Positions 49,263 to 58,386 of a DNA stretch of 64,000 bases are shown here, one piece after another. Location of the stretch: NCBI GenBank assembly GCA_964434165.1, contig CAYSUS010000040.1, forward strand, positions 1 through 64,000, read 5' to 3'. The notes below the pieces were generated by a model. That model was not told where the DNA came from. It did not search any database and saw only the letters and a program-made list of their open reading frames with translations. The stretch's first letter is position 1. Each line of letters starts with the position of its first letter. Source of the stretch: CAYSUS01 sp964434165. GTDB taxonomy: Bacteria; Planctomycetota; Planctomycetia; Pirellulales; Thermoguttaceae. The position numbers were made by a program, and so were the translations under genes.

Positions 49263-51329
49263 ATGGACGCAGACCTCAACCCCGCCCAACGCGAGGCCGC
49301 ATCGACCCTCTCCGGGCCGCTTCTGGTGCTGGCCGGCGCCGGGACCGGCAAGACCCGCGTGGTCACCCACCGCATCGCCGAGCTGATTCGGCACCGCGTG
49401 CATCCCGAGCGCATCCTGGCCGTCACCTTCACCAACAAGGCGGCCAACGAGATGCTGGAGCGGGCCATGACCCTGCTGGGCAAGAAGACCAGGACCCGGC
49501 CCGAAATCTCCACGTTCCACTCTCTATGTGTGCGGATCCTTCGGCGGCGGATCCATCACTTGGGTTATCCCAGGGAGTTCGCCATCTACGACCGCGGCGA
49601 TCAGGAGAGCGTCGCGCGGAGCGTGCTCCGCGAGATCAAGGTGCCGGAGGCCACGCTGCGGCCCGGCGACCTTCTCTACCTCATCGGCCGCTGGAAGACG
49701 GCTTCCGTCAAGCCACCCCAGGCGGCCGCCCTGGCCCAGACCGATCGCGAACACCTGGCGGCGTCGGCCTACCGCCGATATCAGAAGGCCCTGAAGGCCG
49801 CGGGCGCCTTGGATTTCGACGACTTGCTGCTTGGCACCGAAGAGCTGTTCGAGCGGTTTCCCGAGGTGCGCCGCGAGGAGTCGGGCCGGTTCGACCACGT
49901 GATGGTCGATGAGTACCAGGATACCAACGGAAGCCAGTATCGAATCGTCAAGGCGCTGGCGGCGGGGCATCGCAACCTGGCCGTCGTGGGCGACGACGAC
50001 CAGTCGATCTACGGGTGGCGAGGCGCCGAAGTGACGCACATCCTCCAGTTCAAGAAGGACTGGCCCGAGGCCAAAGTGGTATGGCTCGACGTGAACTACC
50101 GCTCCACGCGCGAGATCCTGGTCTGGGCCAATCGCCTGATCGCCTTCAACCGGGTCCGCCATCCCAAGGCCCTCAAGGCCACGGCCACCGGCCCGCAGCC
50201 CCGCATCCTGCAGCTTCCCGATGAAGCGCAGGAGGCCGAGACCGTGGTGCGCGAGATCCGGGAGCGACTGGACGGCTGCGAGGCCCGGCCCCGCGATTTC
50301 GCCATCCTCTGCCGCACCAACGAGCAGCCGCGCCCCTTCGAAACCGAGCTCCGCCGCGCGAAGATCCCTTACGTCCTGGTCGGCGGCATGTCGTTCTACG
50401 ACCGCAGGGAGGTCCGCGACATCCTGGCTTATCTCAAGGTACTGGCCAGCCCGCGGGACGAGGTCGCCCTGCTGCGGATCATCAACACTCCGCCGCGCGG
50501 CATCGGCCAGTCCACGGTCTCGCGCCTGCTCGACCAGGCGGTTGGCGAGGGAAGAGCGGTCTGGGACGTTCTGGGCGACAAACAGGCGCGGACATCCGTG
50601 CCCCCCGGGGTGGCACGGGCCATCGAGGAGTTCCGGGCGATGATCGAACACCATCGCCGTCGGCTCCGCCACGCCGCGCCGGTCGATGTGCTTCGGACCC
50701 TGATCCGAGACATCGCGTACGAGGACGAGCTTGCCCGGCTGTACTCCGAGCCGAACGACCGTGAGGCCCGCTGGGCGGCGGTCGAGGAGGTCGTCAACGC
50801 CCTGGGACAATACTGCCAGCGATCGCAAAAGCCGTCACTACCTGGCTTCCTCCAGGATCTCACGGTGGGCGGGCACGATCCGGGCGAGGAGAAGGACAAG
50901 CAACTGAAGCGCGACGCCGTGGTCCTCATGACCTTGCACAGCGCCAAGGGATTGGAGTTCCCGGAGGTCTATCTGGCGGGGATGGAGGAAGGCATCCTTC
51001 CGCATAAGCGGTCGGTCGGCGAGGACGAATCGGCCATCGACGAGGAGCGCCGCCTGTGCTACGTGGGGATTACCCGGGCACAGCGACGTCTGACGTTGAC
51101 CATGGCCCTCACCCGCATGAAGTGGGGCAAGCCGCGCGAGAGCCTGCCAAGCAGGTTCCTGTACGAAGCGACGGGCCAAGCGGACAACCCCAACTACCAG
51201 GCCGTGATCCGCAACCGCCCGATCCGGAAGTCCCGGACAGACGGCCGGCACATGGCGAGAAAGGCGGCGACGCCCCCCGAATCCGTAGCGTCGAGTCGCG
51301 GCCGCAAGAAGGGGGGCAGGCTCGAGTAA
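49263..51329 (+). CDS. UvrD/PcrA-type DNA helicase
   Basis: A 688-residue superfamily 1A helicase of the UvrD/PcrA/Rep type. Motif I 'VLAGAGTGKTRV' (about 22-33), Ia 'LAVTFTNKAANEM', II 'VMVDEYQDTN', III 'VVGDDDQSIYGWRGA', IV 'LDVNYRSTREIL', V 'LMTLHSAKGLEFPEVY' and VI 'LCYVGITRAQRRLTL' are complete. This copy is the canonical UvrD/PcrA of the window. It lies upstream of the SbcD/SbcC-like pair in the same orientation, after 250 bp without a terminator visible. Its C-terminus ends in a basic tail typical of PcrA. Confidence 0.95.
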   Translation: MDADLNPAQREAASTLSGPLLVLAGAGTGKTRVVTHRIAELIRHRVHPERILAVTFTNKAANEMLERAMTLLGKKTRTRPEISTFHSLCVRILRRRIHHLGYPREFAIYDRGDQESVARSVLREIKVPEATLRPGDLLYLIGRWKTASVKPPQAAALAQTDREHLAASAYRRYQKALKAAGALDFDDLLLGTEELFERFPEVRREESGRFDHVMVDEYQDTNGSQYRIVKALAAGHRNLAVVGDDDQSIYGWRGAEVTHILQFKKDWPEAKVVWLDVNYRSTREILVWANRLIAFNRVRHPKALKATATGPQPRILQLPDEAQEAETVVREIRERLDGCEARPRDFAILCRTNEQPRPFETELRRAKIPYVLVGGMSFYDRREVRDILAYLKVLASPRDEVALLRIINTPPRGIGQSTVSRLLDQAVGEGRAVWDVLGDKQARTSVPPGVARAIEEFRAMIEHHRRRLRHAAPVDVLRTLIRDIAYEDELARLYSEPNDREARWAAVEEVVNALGQYCQRSQKPSLPGFLQDLTVGGHDPGEEKDKQLKRDAVVLMTLHSAKGLEFPEVYLAGMEEGILPHKRSVGEDESAIDEERRLCYVGITRAQRRLTLTMALTRMKWGKPRESLPSRFLYEATGQADNPNYQAVIRNRPIRKSRTDGRHMARKAATPPESVASSRGRKKGGRLE

Positions 51330-51582
51330 CCCCGACGCACAGCCCCATCCAGCCGGCGAGCCTGGCCGCCGCGCCGAGCAGGCAAGGTTCATCCACTCTT
51401 CTCCGCGAGCAAGCACACCGACGAGCTGGAGGTGGATCGGCTAGCCAACGCGGGGGAGTGCGAGGTAATCGGTGTAGCCCCGAATCGGTCCTAAGGTTAC
51501 ACTACGCCTCTGATTGCGTCGCCCGAGGGCCGGGGCTCGGCCTGCTGGAGCAGACAGCCCGCAATCGCGCAAGGAGGCGCCC

Positions 51583-52815
51583 ATGACGAACCGGCCGTTC
51601 CGATTCATTCACGCCTCGGACCTCCACCTCGAGCAGCCGCTTCACGGGGTCGCTGAGGTCCCGGACCACCTCCGCGAGATCTTCCTCGAGGCGCCGTATC
51701 GGGCGGCCGTGCGTCTTTTCGACGCCGTCTTGGCAGAAGAGGCGTCACTTCTGGTGCTTTCGGGCGACTGCATCGATCCCACATGGACCGGCCCGCGCGG
51801 CCCGCTGTTCCTCATCGAGCAATTCCGCCGGCTGGCCGAGCGCGGCGTCGAGGTCTATTGGGTCGGCGGATCGATCGATCCGCCGGAGCTTTGGCCCTCG
51901 CTGCTTCGGCTGCCCGAGAACGTGCACACCTTCTCCTCCGGCAAACCGGAACACTTCATCCACAAACATGATGGCCAGCCCCTGCTCCGCGTGGTCGGTG
52001 CCAGCCGGCAGCGCAAACGCAAGTTGCGCGTGAGCGGATTCCACCCCGACCCGACCAACCTGTTCACCGTCGCCGCCACCCACGGCAGCGCCCGTGCGGA
52101 GGCCCTCCGTGCCCGGGGGATTCCCTACTGGGCCCTGGGCGGACGCCATGCACGCAGCACGCCGCTGTCCGCGCCGGGCGTGGCCCACTTCCCCGGCACG
52201 CTCCAGGGCCGCTGCCCCGACGAGCCGGGACCCCACGGCGCGACGCTGGTCGAAGTGGACGAAGCCCGCAACGTGCGCACCTCGCTCATCCCTTGCGACG
52301 TGGTCCGATGGCAGAACGAACGGGTGCTGGTCGAGGAAGGCACCACGCGCGAGGATCTTGAAGCGTCGCTTCGCGAGCGGGTCCACGCCCTGCTTCAGAC
52401 CATGCCGGGACTCGACCTGTTGATCACCTGGACGGTGGCCGGCAGCGGGCCACTCCTGGGCCGCCTGCGTCAGGGGCGACTCGCGGGGGACGTGCGTGAC
52501 CGGCTCCGTCGCGAATTCGGCTACGGCACGCCGGCGGCGTGGAGCCTTTCGCTCGGCGCGGCTTGCGACGGGGAGTTGCCGAGGGCGGAGCACGAGCAGC
52601 AGACCATCCGCGGCGATTTCCTCCGCGGAATCCGACACCTCCAAACGCATCCATCCGAGACGATCGACCTCTGCGCCTATCTGGCGGAGTCCACTTTGGC
52701 CGAGGCCCTGGGACCGGACGCGGTCCTTGACGATACGACGCTGCGCGAACAGGTCCTGCACGAGGCGGCCATGCTGGGCGCCGATCTGCTCAACGGCGAG
52801 GGAGCCCCATCGTGA
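51583..52815 (+). CDS. SbcD/YhaO-like metallophosphoesterase
   Basis: A 410-residue phosphoesterase. The N-terminal motifs 'FIHASDLHLEQPL' (D-x-H), 'LLVLSGDCIDPTW' (GD) and 'TVAATHGSARAEA' (a GH-type motif) fit the calcineurin-like nuclease SbcD/Mre11/YhaO. The region after about residue 260 is like YhaO. It should cut DNA ends together with the SMC-like ATPase coded next, whose GTG overlaps its stop by 4 bp. The ATG at 51583 follows AAGGAGG and is preferred to an upstream ATG at 51514. Confidence 0.88.
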   Translation: MTNRPFRFIHASDLHLEQPLHGVAEVPDHLREIFLEAPYRAAVRLFDAVLAEEASLLVLSGDCIDPTWTGPRGPLFLIEQFRRLAERGVEVYWVGGSIDPPELWPSLLRLPENVHTFSSGKPEHFIHKHDGQPLLRVVGASRQRKRKLRVSGFHPDPTNLFTVAATHGSARAEALRARGIPYWALGGRHARSTPLSAPGVAHFPGTLQGRCPDEPGPHGATLVEVDEARNVRTSLIPCDVVRWQNERVLVEEGTTREDLEASLRERVHALLQTMPGLDLLITWTVAGSGPLLGRLRQGRLAGDVRDRLRREFGYGTPAAWSLSLGAACDGELPRAEHEQQTIRGDFLRGIRHLQTHPSETIDLCAYLAESTLAEALGPDAVLDDTTLREQVLHEAAMLGADLLNGEGAPS

Positions 52816-55800
52816 GAATCACGGCACTGCAAGTTGAGGGATTCGGCGTCTGGACCGGCCTCCGCGTGGAGGGGATGGCCCCGACCGTCAATCTGCTGGT
52901 CGGCCCGAACGAGGCGGGCAAGACCACGCTCATGCAGTTCGTCCGATCGATCCTCTACGGCTTCTCGCCGCCCCGGCGTGACTTCCTCCCTCCCCGGCAC
53001 GGCGGGCATCCGGGCGGCTGGCTTGAAGTCGCGGCCCCCAGCGGGGCCTTCCGCATCAGCCGCTCTGCCGATCTTCACGCCGACAGCCCCGCGCCCGGGA
53101 AGCTGGTCGTCGAGGGCCTCGACGGCGCCCGCCACGGCGAGCAACTGCTGCCCGTGCTGCTGTCAAGCGTTGATGAGGCCGTGTTCAACAACGTGTTCGC
53201 CATCGGGTTGCGTGAGCTACAGGAGCTGGGCCTGCTCGGCGGCACGGAGGCCGCCTCCCTGCTCTACAACCTCAGCGCCGGCCTGGACCGCGTCTCGGTC
53301 GTGGAGGTGATGAAGGAGCTTACCCGTTCGCGGCAGCGGATTGTCGCCCCAGGCGATCAGCCGTGCCGCTTGGGGGAGCTGTTCGCCCAGCGCGAGAAGC
53401 TCCAGGCGGAGATCGCCGAGTTGGGCCGGACCACGAGGCACTACGGCCGGCTGACCGCCGATCGCGGGCAGGTCGAGCGCGAGGCCGCCCGGCTGGAGGG
53501 TGAGGTCGAGTCGCTTCAGAGCCAGCTCCGCACGCTGGAGATCGCCGGGGGCCTGCGCGGGCAGTTCGCGGAGCGCGCGGATCTCGACGCCCAGTTTGCG
53601 GCCGTCGCGCCGGGCTTCGCGATGCCCGAAGGTGCGCTGAAACGCCTGGAGGGAATGACGAAGAGACTCAGGGAGCACCAGGACCAGGCCCGCGGGCTGC
53701 AAGGCCAGCGCGAACGGTTGCGCCGCGAGGCCGCGGGCCTCGAGCGCAACGAGGCCTTGTATCGCCAGGCCGCGCGGATCGAGGCCCTCGGCGAGCAGCA
53801 GTCGTGGATCACGATGCTTCAGGAGCAGATCCTCCAGCTCGAGGCCGAGATCGACGAAGTCGAGCCAAAGCTCGCCGCCGAGCAAAAGCGATTCGGCCTG
53901 GAGCACAAGCACACCCAATCGCTGACGACGCTCTCGGGCCGCACGCTGGCCGGGCTGCGCCAGCCCGCCTCGGCCATTCGCATGGCGTCCCGTCGTCTGG
54001 AGGAGGCCAAACGCCAGCTAGCGGCCGCCGAAGAGACGGCCCTGGCCCTGACCGAGCAGTTCGAGCGCTCGCTGTCCGCGCGAGGGCAGGACGACCTGGG
54101 GGCGGCCATCGAACAGACCAGCCAGCTCATGGCCCAGCTCCGCCGGCGCGTACAGATCGACGAACGCCTCGAGCAGATGAAGGAGCATCGGGCCGAGCTC
54201 GAAGACCAAAGCCACACCCTGATCGGACGTCAGGTGATGCCCGCCTGGGTGATTGTCGGGCTGGGTGGCGTGTTCGTCCTCGGCGTGATCCTGTTCATGG
54301 CGGGCTGGATCCTGCCGACGTCGCTGACGGGCTCCTCCGGGCTGACCCTCTCGCTGCTGGGCATCGCGGGCATCGCCGCGGCCGTGCTGACCAAGCTCTA
54401 CCTCGACCGCTCGAACAACCGCCAGCTCGAATCGTGCCAGAAGCAGATCGAGCTGCTCAACTTCCAGGTCCGCCAGGCCAAGGAGGAGCGCGAGGCCATC
54501 GACGCCGAGCTTCCGCGCGGCGGCGGGCCGATCCAAAGCCGCCTGGAGGCCGCGGAACGCGAGCTGGCCGCCCTGGAGGAGCTGACCCCGCTCGACGCCC
54601 GGCGCGCCGCCGCGCAGCGCGACGCCGAGTCGGCCGCTGAGCATGTGGCCCAGTGCGAGAAGCAGCTCGTCACGACGCGGCGCCGCTGGCGCGAGGGGCT
54701 CGCGGTGCTCGGGCTGCCGGACAAGCTCAGCCCCAAGCAGGTCCGCAAGCTCATCGAATCCTCGGAACGGATCGACGAGATCACGCGTCGCCTGGCACGA
54801 CGCCGCGAGGAGCTGGCGCAGCGCCGCCACGAGCTCGAGAGCTTGACGGGACGCATCGCCCAACTGGCCGCGGATGCCCTGGTCGAGGTGGGCGGGCGCA
54901 GCCCGATCGACCAGCTCCGCGTGCTCAGCGAGGAACTGGCCTTGCACGAGATGCAGATGCAGCAGCGCCGCGAGTTGCGCGATCAGGCCCGCAAGCTCCG
55001 CCGGCAGCAGGCGCGGCACGAGGCCGCGGCGAGGCGCGTCAAGCTGCGCCGGCGGCAGCTATTCCGCGAGGCCGGCGTGGCCGACGAGGCCGAGTTCCGA
55101 CATCGGGCCGTGCAGTGTGCCCGCGCCGAGCAACTCGCCGAGCGCAGGCGTGTGGTGCAGCGCGAGATCGATGCCGCGCTGGGGGGCCACTGTACGGAAG
55201 AGACCGTGCTCGAAGCAGTGCGTTCGCCCGACGAGCTCGACGCGCGGCGCCAGGATACCGCGGAGCGGCTCCAGGACGTGCAGTCGCAGCTTCGGGATCG
55301 GTACGAGCAGCGAGGCCGGCTGGCCGAGCAGTTGAGGATGCTGGCCGACGACCGCCGCCTGCCGGCCAAGCGGCTGGAGTTGGCCATGATCGAGAAGCAG
55401 ATCGCCGACGCCAAGCGCCGCTGGCAGGTGCTGGCCCTGACCAGCCGCCTGCTGGAATCGGTGCGAAGCACCTACGAGCGCGACCGCCAGCCAGAGACCT
55501 TGCAGGAGGCGTCCGGATACCTGCATCGATTCACCGGCGGCCGCTACGCACGGATTTGGACGCCCATCGACGAAGACGTCCTGCGCGTGGACGACGCCGA
55601 CGGCCGAACGTATCCCGTGGAGCGGCTCAGCCACGGCACCCGCGAGCAGCTCTTCCTGAGCCTCCGCCTGGCGTTGGCGGGGACCTACGCGCGCCGTGGC
55701 GTCCACCTGCCCATGATCCTCGACGACGTCCTGGTCAACTTCGATTCATCACGAGCGGCGGCGGCGGCCGAGGCGCTGCGGGAGTTCGCCCAGGCGGGTC

Positions 55801-56486
55801 ACCAGCTTCTGCTGTTCACCTGCCACGACCACATCGCCGAGCTGTTCCGATCGTCCGACGCGACCGTGGCCGAGCTTCCGAACTGCTCCGACATCGAGCC
55901 TGCGGCAGTCGTCCTCGGCCGGTCCGGCGAGCGCAAGCGTCCGCAAAGGCGCATTGCCGCGGAGGCCGACCCCCCGGTCCACACCGCGCCCGAACCGGAA
56001 CCGGCTGCGCGCCGCGTGGTAGGCTCACGCCGCGCTTGGCGCGAGACCGTGGAGCGGGAGCGCCCGCGGGAGGATGAAGTCGAACGGGTTTCGGAAACGG
56101 AGCGCGAGTTCAAAGGCAGCGTGCCCTTCGAGATCGTCGAAGACCGTGAGGTGACCGACGAGCCGGCGGACGAGGAGCTGTCCGACCAGGAGGACGACGA
56201 TCTCGACGAAGAGGGCCTGGAGGAGTACGACCCGCCCGAAGAGGAAGAGTTCGGCGAACACGAGTACGATGCCGACGACGAAGAAGACGAGGCAGACTTC
56301 CAATGGGAGGAGGCGTCGGACGATGAGGAGGAGGATGGGGAATCCGAGGAGGAGGATGCCGACGACTTCGAAGATGAGGACTCGGATTTCGGCGAGGAGG
56401 ACGAGTACGACGAACGGGACGAGTACGACGAGGAGGAAGAGGACTGTGAGGAGGAGGGAGATTCGGGCGGCGCGGAGGCCGCGTGA
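52812..56486 (+). CDS. SbcC/YhaN-like coiled-coil ATPase with TM pair and acidic tail
   Basis: A 1224-residue RecN/SbcC-type ATPase. Walker A 'GPNEAGKTT' (31-39) and, far downstream, 'RLSHGTREQLFLSLRLAL' (signature, about 938) and 'LPMILDDVLVNFD' (Walker B) are separated by long coiled coils. In the middle lie two hydrophobic helices ('WVIVGLGGVFVLGVILFMAG' near 478-500 and another near 509-533), as in YhaN-type proteins. From about residue 1110 the protein is almost wholly Asp/Glu, a 110-residue acidic tail not needed by SbcC. It is translationally coupled to the SbcD/YhaO-like gene (GTGA overlap). Confidence 0.85.
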   Translation: MRITALQVEGFGVWTGLRVEGMAPTVNLLVGPNEAGKTTLMQFVRSILYGFSPPRRDFLPPRHGGHPGGWLEVAAPSGAFRISRSADLHADSPAPGKLVVEGLDGARHGEQLLPVLLSSVDEAVFNNVFAIGLRELQELGLLGGTEAASLLYNLSAGLDRVSVVEVMKELTRSRQRIVAPGDQPCRLGELFAQREKLQAEIAELGRTTRHYGRLTADRGQVEREAARLEGEVESLQSQLRTLEIAGGLRGQFAERADLDAQFAAVAPGFAMPEGALKRLEGMTKRLREHQDQARGLQGQRERLRREAAGLERNEALYRQAARIEALGEQQSWITMLQEQILQLEAEIDEVEPKLAAEQKRFGLEHKHTQSLTTLSGRTLAGLRQPASAIRMASRRLEEAKRQLAAAEETALALTEQFERSLSARGQDDLGAAIEQTSQLMAQLRRRVQIDERLEQMKEHRAELEDQSHTLIGRQVMPAWVIVGLGGVFVLGVILFMAGWILPTSLTGSSGLTLSLLGIAGIAAAVLTKLYLDRSNNRQLESCQKQIELLNFQVRQAKEEREAIDAELPRGGGPIQSRLEAAERELAALEELTPLDARRAAAQRDAESAAEHVAQCEKQLVTTRRRWREGLAVLGLPDKLSPKQVRKLIESSERIDEITRRLARRREELAQRRHELESLTGRIAQLAADALVEVGGRSPIDQLRVLSEELALHEMQMQQRRELRDQARKLRRQQARHEAAARRVKLRRRQLFREAGVADEAEFRHRAVQCARAEQLAERRRVVQREIDAALGGHCTEETVLEAVRSPDELDARRQDTAERLQDVQSQLRDRYEQRGRLAEQLRMLADDRRLPAKRLELAMIEKQIADAKRRWQVLALTSRLLESVRSTYERDRQPETLQEASGYLHRFTGGRYARIWTPIDEDVLRVDDADGRTYPVERLSHGTREQLFLSLRLALAGTYARRGVHLPMILDDVLVNFDSSRAAAAAEALREFAQAGHQLLLFTCHDHIAELFRSSDATVAELPNCSDIEPAAVVLGRSGERKRPQRRIAAEADPPVHTAPEPEPAARRVVGSRRAWRETVERERPREDEVERVSETEREFKGSVPFEIVEDREVTDEPADEELSDQEDDDLDEEGLEEYDPPEEEEFGEHEYDADDEEDEADFQWEEASDDEEEDGESEEEDADDFEDEDSDFGEEDEYDERDEYDEEEEDCEEEGDSGGAEAA

Positions 56487-56491
56487 GGGCG

Positions 56492-57094
56492 TCACGCCTC
56501 CGCGTTGATGCCCGCCTCGATCAACCGTTCGAACAAGGTCCGATAGCGCCGGCGGTAGTCCCAGGCGATCCACGCGGCGTAGAGCATCCCGCCGAAACAG
56601 CCGAACGCCGTGGAATAGGCGATGGCCACGGCGGCCCACGGCGTGTCGGGCTCGCCGAGCGCATGGCGGGCCTCGGAGTCGTCGAGCCGCGGCCGCGCGA
56701 GCCTCTCTTCCTGGACCTCACCCGGCGGGCCGTTGCCGGCCTGCTCGGCCGAGGACGCCGTCGTCCGAGGGACTGCGACCGAGGGACTGCGGGAAGGCAG
56801 CGCACTCCCCCCGGCCGTCGCGCCGGCATCGCCGCTCGCGCCCCGTCGCGGTCGAGCGCTCAGGTCGGGCAAGGGCTCTCGCGGCACGGGCTCGTCTCCC
56901 ACGGTGATACGGTAGCTCCGCAGGTCCCACAGTTCGGGCGGCACGTCGCTCTCGATGGGCTCTCCTTCGAGAAGCGCCTCGACGTTTTCGGGGTCCAGTT
57001 GGATGTGATACCTCCAGCCGCCCTCCTCCAGGGGCTCCCACCCGGGCTCCACGCCCACCACCGAGGCCGCGAGCAGGGCAAGGGTTGTGATCAT
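56492..57094 (-). CDS. Hypothetical membrane protein
   Basis: A 200-residue protein starting with a short hydrophobic segment that may be a signal peptide ('ITTLALLAASVVGVEPG'), a region with repeated Gly/Ser/Pro, and a C-terminal hydrophobic helix ('WAAVAIAYSTAFGCFGGMLY') followed by basic residues. The text 'WRYHIQLDPENVEALLEG' and 'ESDVPPELWDLRSYRITVGD' is typical of a planctomycete protein of unknown function. Its stop is 5 bp from the end of the convergent SbcC-like gene. Confidence 0.6.
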   Translation of the reverse strand: MITTLALLAASVVGVEPGWEPLEEGGWRYHIQLDPENVEALLEGEPIESDVPPELWDLRSYRITVGDEPVPREPLPDLSARPRRGASGDAGATAGGSALPSRSPSVAVPRTTASSAEQAGNGPPGEVQEERLARPRLDDSEARHALGEPDTPWAAVAIAYSTAFGCFGGMLYAAWIAWDYRRRYRTLFERLIEAGINAEA

Positions 57095-57165
57095 GGCGTG
57101 CTCCGGGCGGGAACTGCATTGGGAAGGCAGGTGATCAACCGGGGGCGAAGCTCCTCGGGCTGGCA

Positions 57166-57195
57166 GGACTTCCGAAGTCCTGAAGGCCTCGAGAG
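57166..57195. repeat. Dispersed palindrome pair, AGACTTC-N-GAAGTCT family
   Basis: GGACTTC-C-GAAGTCC (57166-57180) is perfect; the following AGGCCTC-G-AGAGTCT (57184-57198) is degenerate. Layout matches the pairs at 6264, 18588 and 30137. Confidence 0.7.
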
Positions 57196-57257
57196 TCTGA
57201 CCTGGGTCTCACTCTTGATCCTATCGGGGCCGGGCGGCTTCCGTAAAGCGGCTGCGG

Positions 57258-57291
57258 AGACATCCGACAGTCTTCGAGACTACGGATGTCT
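57258..57291. repeat. Nested hairpin related to dispersed palindromes
   Basis: Outer arms AGACATCCG (57258-57266) and CGGATGTCT (57283-57291) pair perfectly, and an inner AGTCT-TCG-AGACT (57269-57281) adds a second stem. Confidence 0.7.
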
Positions 57292-57405
57292 GATCCGTAT
57301 CGCGGCGGCACGGGCCTTTTTCCCTTGCACCTCCCGCCGAGGGAGGGCAGAATGCTGGGACCCTGCCGTGCAGTCCCGCCTTCCCCTTTCCCGCCAGCGC
57401 CGTCC

Positions 57406-58377
57406 ATGTCTTCCAGCCCCGGCACGTTGAAGAAGTGGCTCGTGGTCGTCGCCAAGGTGGCGATCGTGGCCCTGGTGCTGTGGTTCGTGCGCAAGACGCT
57501 GGTCGATGCGTTTGCCCAATTGGGCAGGCACTCCTGGAGTTTTCACCCCGGATGGTTGATCGCGTCGGGCGTCACCTATCTCGTGGGACTGCTGCCTGCG
57601 GCATTGTACTGGCATCACCTGCTCCTTGTGCTCGGACAGAGCCCGCGCCTGAGTGAGAGCATCCGCGCCTATTACATCAGCCATCTGGGCAAGTACGTGC
57701 CGGGCAAGGCGATGGTGCTGATCCTGCGCGCGGGCCTGATTCGGAGCGGGCGGGTAAGCACGGCCGTGGCCGCCGTGAGTACGTTCCCGGAGACCCTCAC
57801 GATGATGGCGGTGGGCGCCTTTCTGGCGGCGGCCGTCCTCATCGTCCAGTACCATGAACAGGCCCTGCTGACGGCCTCCGCGGCCGGACTGATGGTCGTC
57901 TCGGGCCTGCCCACCGTGCCGCCCGTGTTCCGGTTCCTGGCCCGCCTGGCCGGCATCGGGCGGAACGACCCCGACCTGCGCGAGCAGCTGGCACGTTTTC
58001 GCCTGGCCACGCTCCTGGCCGGTTGGGCCTACATGACGGTCTGCTGGGTCGTGCTCGGGGCGAGCTTCTGGATGGTGCTCGAAGGAATGGGAGTCGGCGA
58101 CCTCGACCCGCTGGCCGACTTGCCCCTCTATACGGCCGCCGTCGCGCTGGCCTTGGTGGCTGGGTTTGTCTCGTTCGTGCCCGGCGGGGCCATCGTGCGC
58201 GAAGCCGTGCTGGCCCAGTTCCTCGTGCCCCATTTCGGCGAGGTGGTGGCGGTCGTCAGCGCCCTGGTCCTCCGCCTGGTGTGGCTGGTGGCGGAGCTGT
58301 TGATTTCAGGTATCCTGTATTTGAGAGGGGCGCGGGTTTCCGCCGCCGCGCGGGTTGCCGCCCAGCGCATCTTCTGA
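57406..58377 (+). CDS. Lysylphosphatidylglycerol synthase TM-region (YbhN/AglD-like) flippase protein
   Basis: A 323-residue polytopic protein with eight or so hydrophobic helices ('VAKVAIVALVLWFV', 'LIASGVTYLVGLLPAALYW', 'AAVALALVAGFVSFVPGGAI'). 'LGKYVPGKAMVLILRAG' and 'FVSFVPGGAIVREA' are the usual motifs of the LPG-synthase TM family (UPF0104/YbhN/AglD), seen in lipid-linked sugar transfer and translocation. It is the first gene of a plus-strand operon with a dolichol-phosphate mannosyltransferase-like protein and a polytopic glycosyltransferase; spacing to the next gene is 9 bp. The ATG at 57406 follows a Pro/Ser-rich stretch unlikely to be coding. Confidence 0.85.
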   Translation: MSSSPGTLKKWLVVVAKVAIVALVLWFVRKTLVDAFAQLGRHSWSFHPGWLIASGVTYLVGLLPAALYWHHLLLVLGQSPRLSESIRAYYISHLGKYVPGKAMVLILRAGLIRSGRVSTAVAAVSTFPETLTMMAVGAFLAAAVLIVQYHEQALLTASAAGLMVVSGLPTVPPVFRFLARLAGIGRNDPDLREQLARFRLATLLAGWAYMTVCWVVLGASFWMVLEGMGVGDLDPLADLPLYTAAVALALVAGFVSFVPGGAIVREAVLAQFLVPHFGEVVAVVSALVLRLVWLVAELLISGILYLRGARVSAAARVAAQRIF

Positions 58378-58386
58378 GGGCCACGC

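Larger units (their letters stand above)
57095..57405. other. 311-bp divergent region with palindromes
   Basis: No gene is seen. The space holds two members or relatives of the dispersed palindrome family (57166-57195 and 57258-57291) and the upstream region of the three-gene membrane operon. No consensus promoter is visible. Confidence 0.45.
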
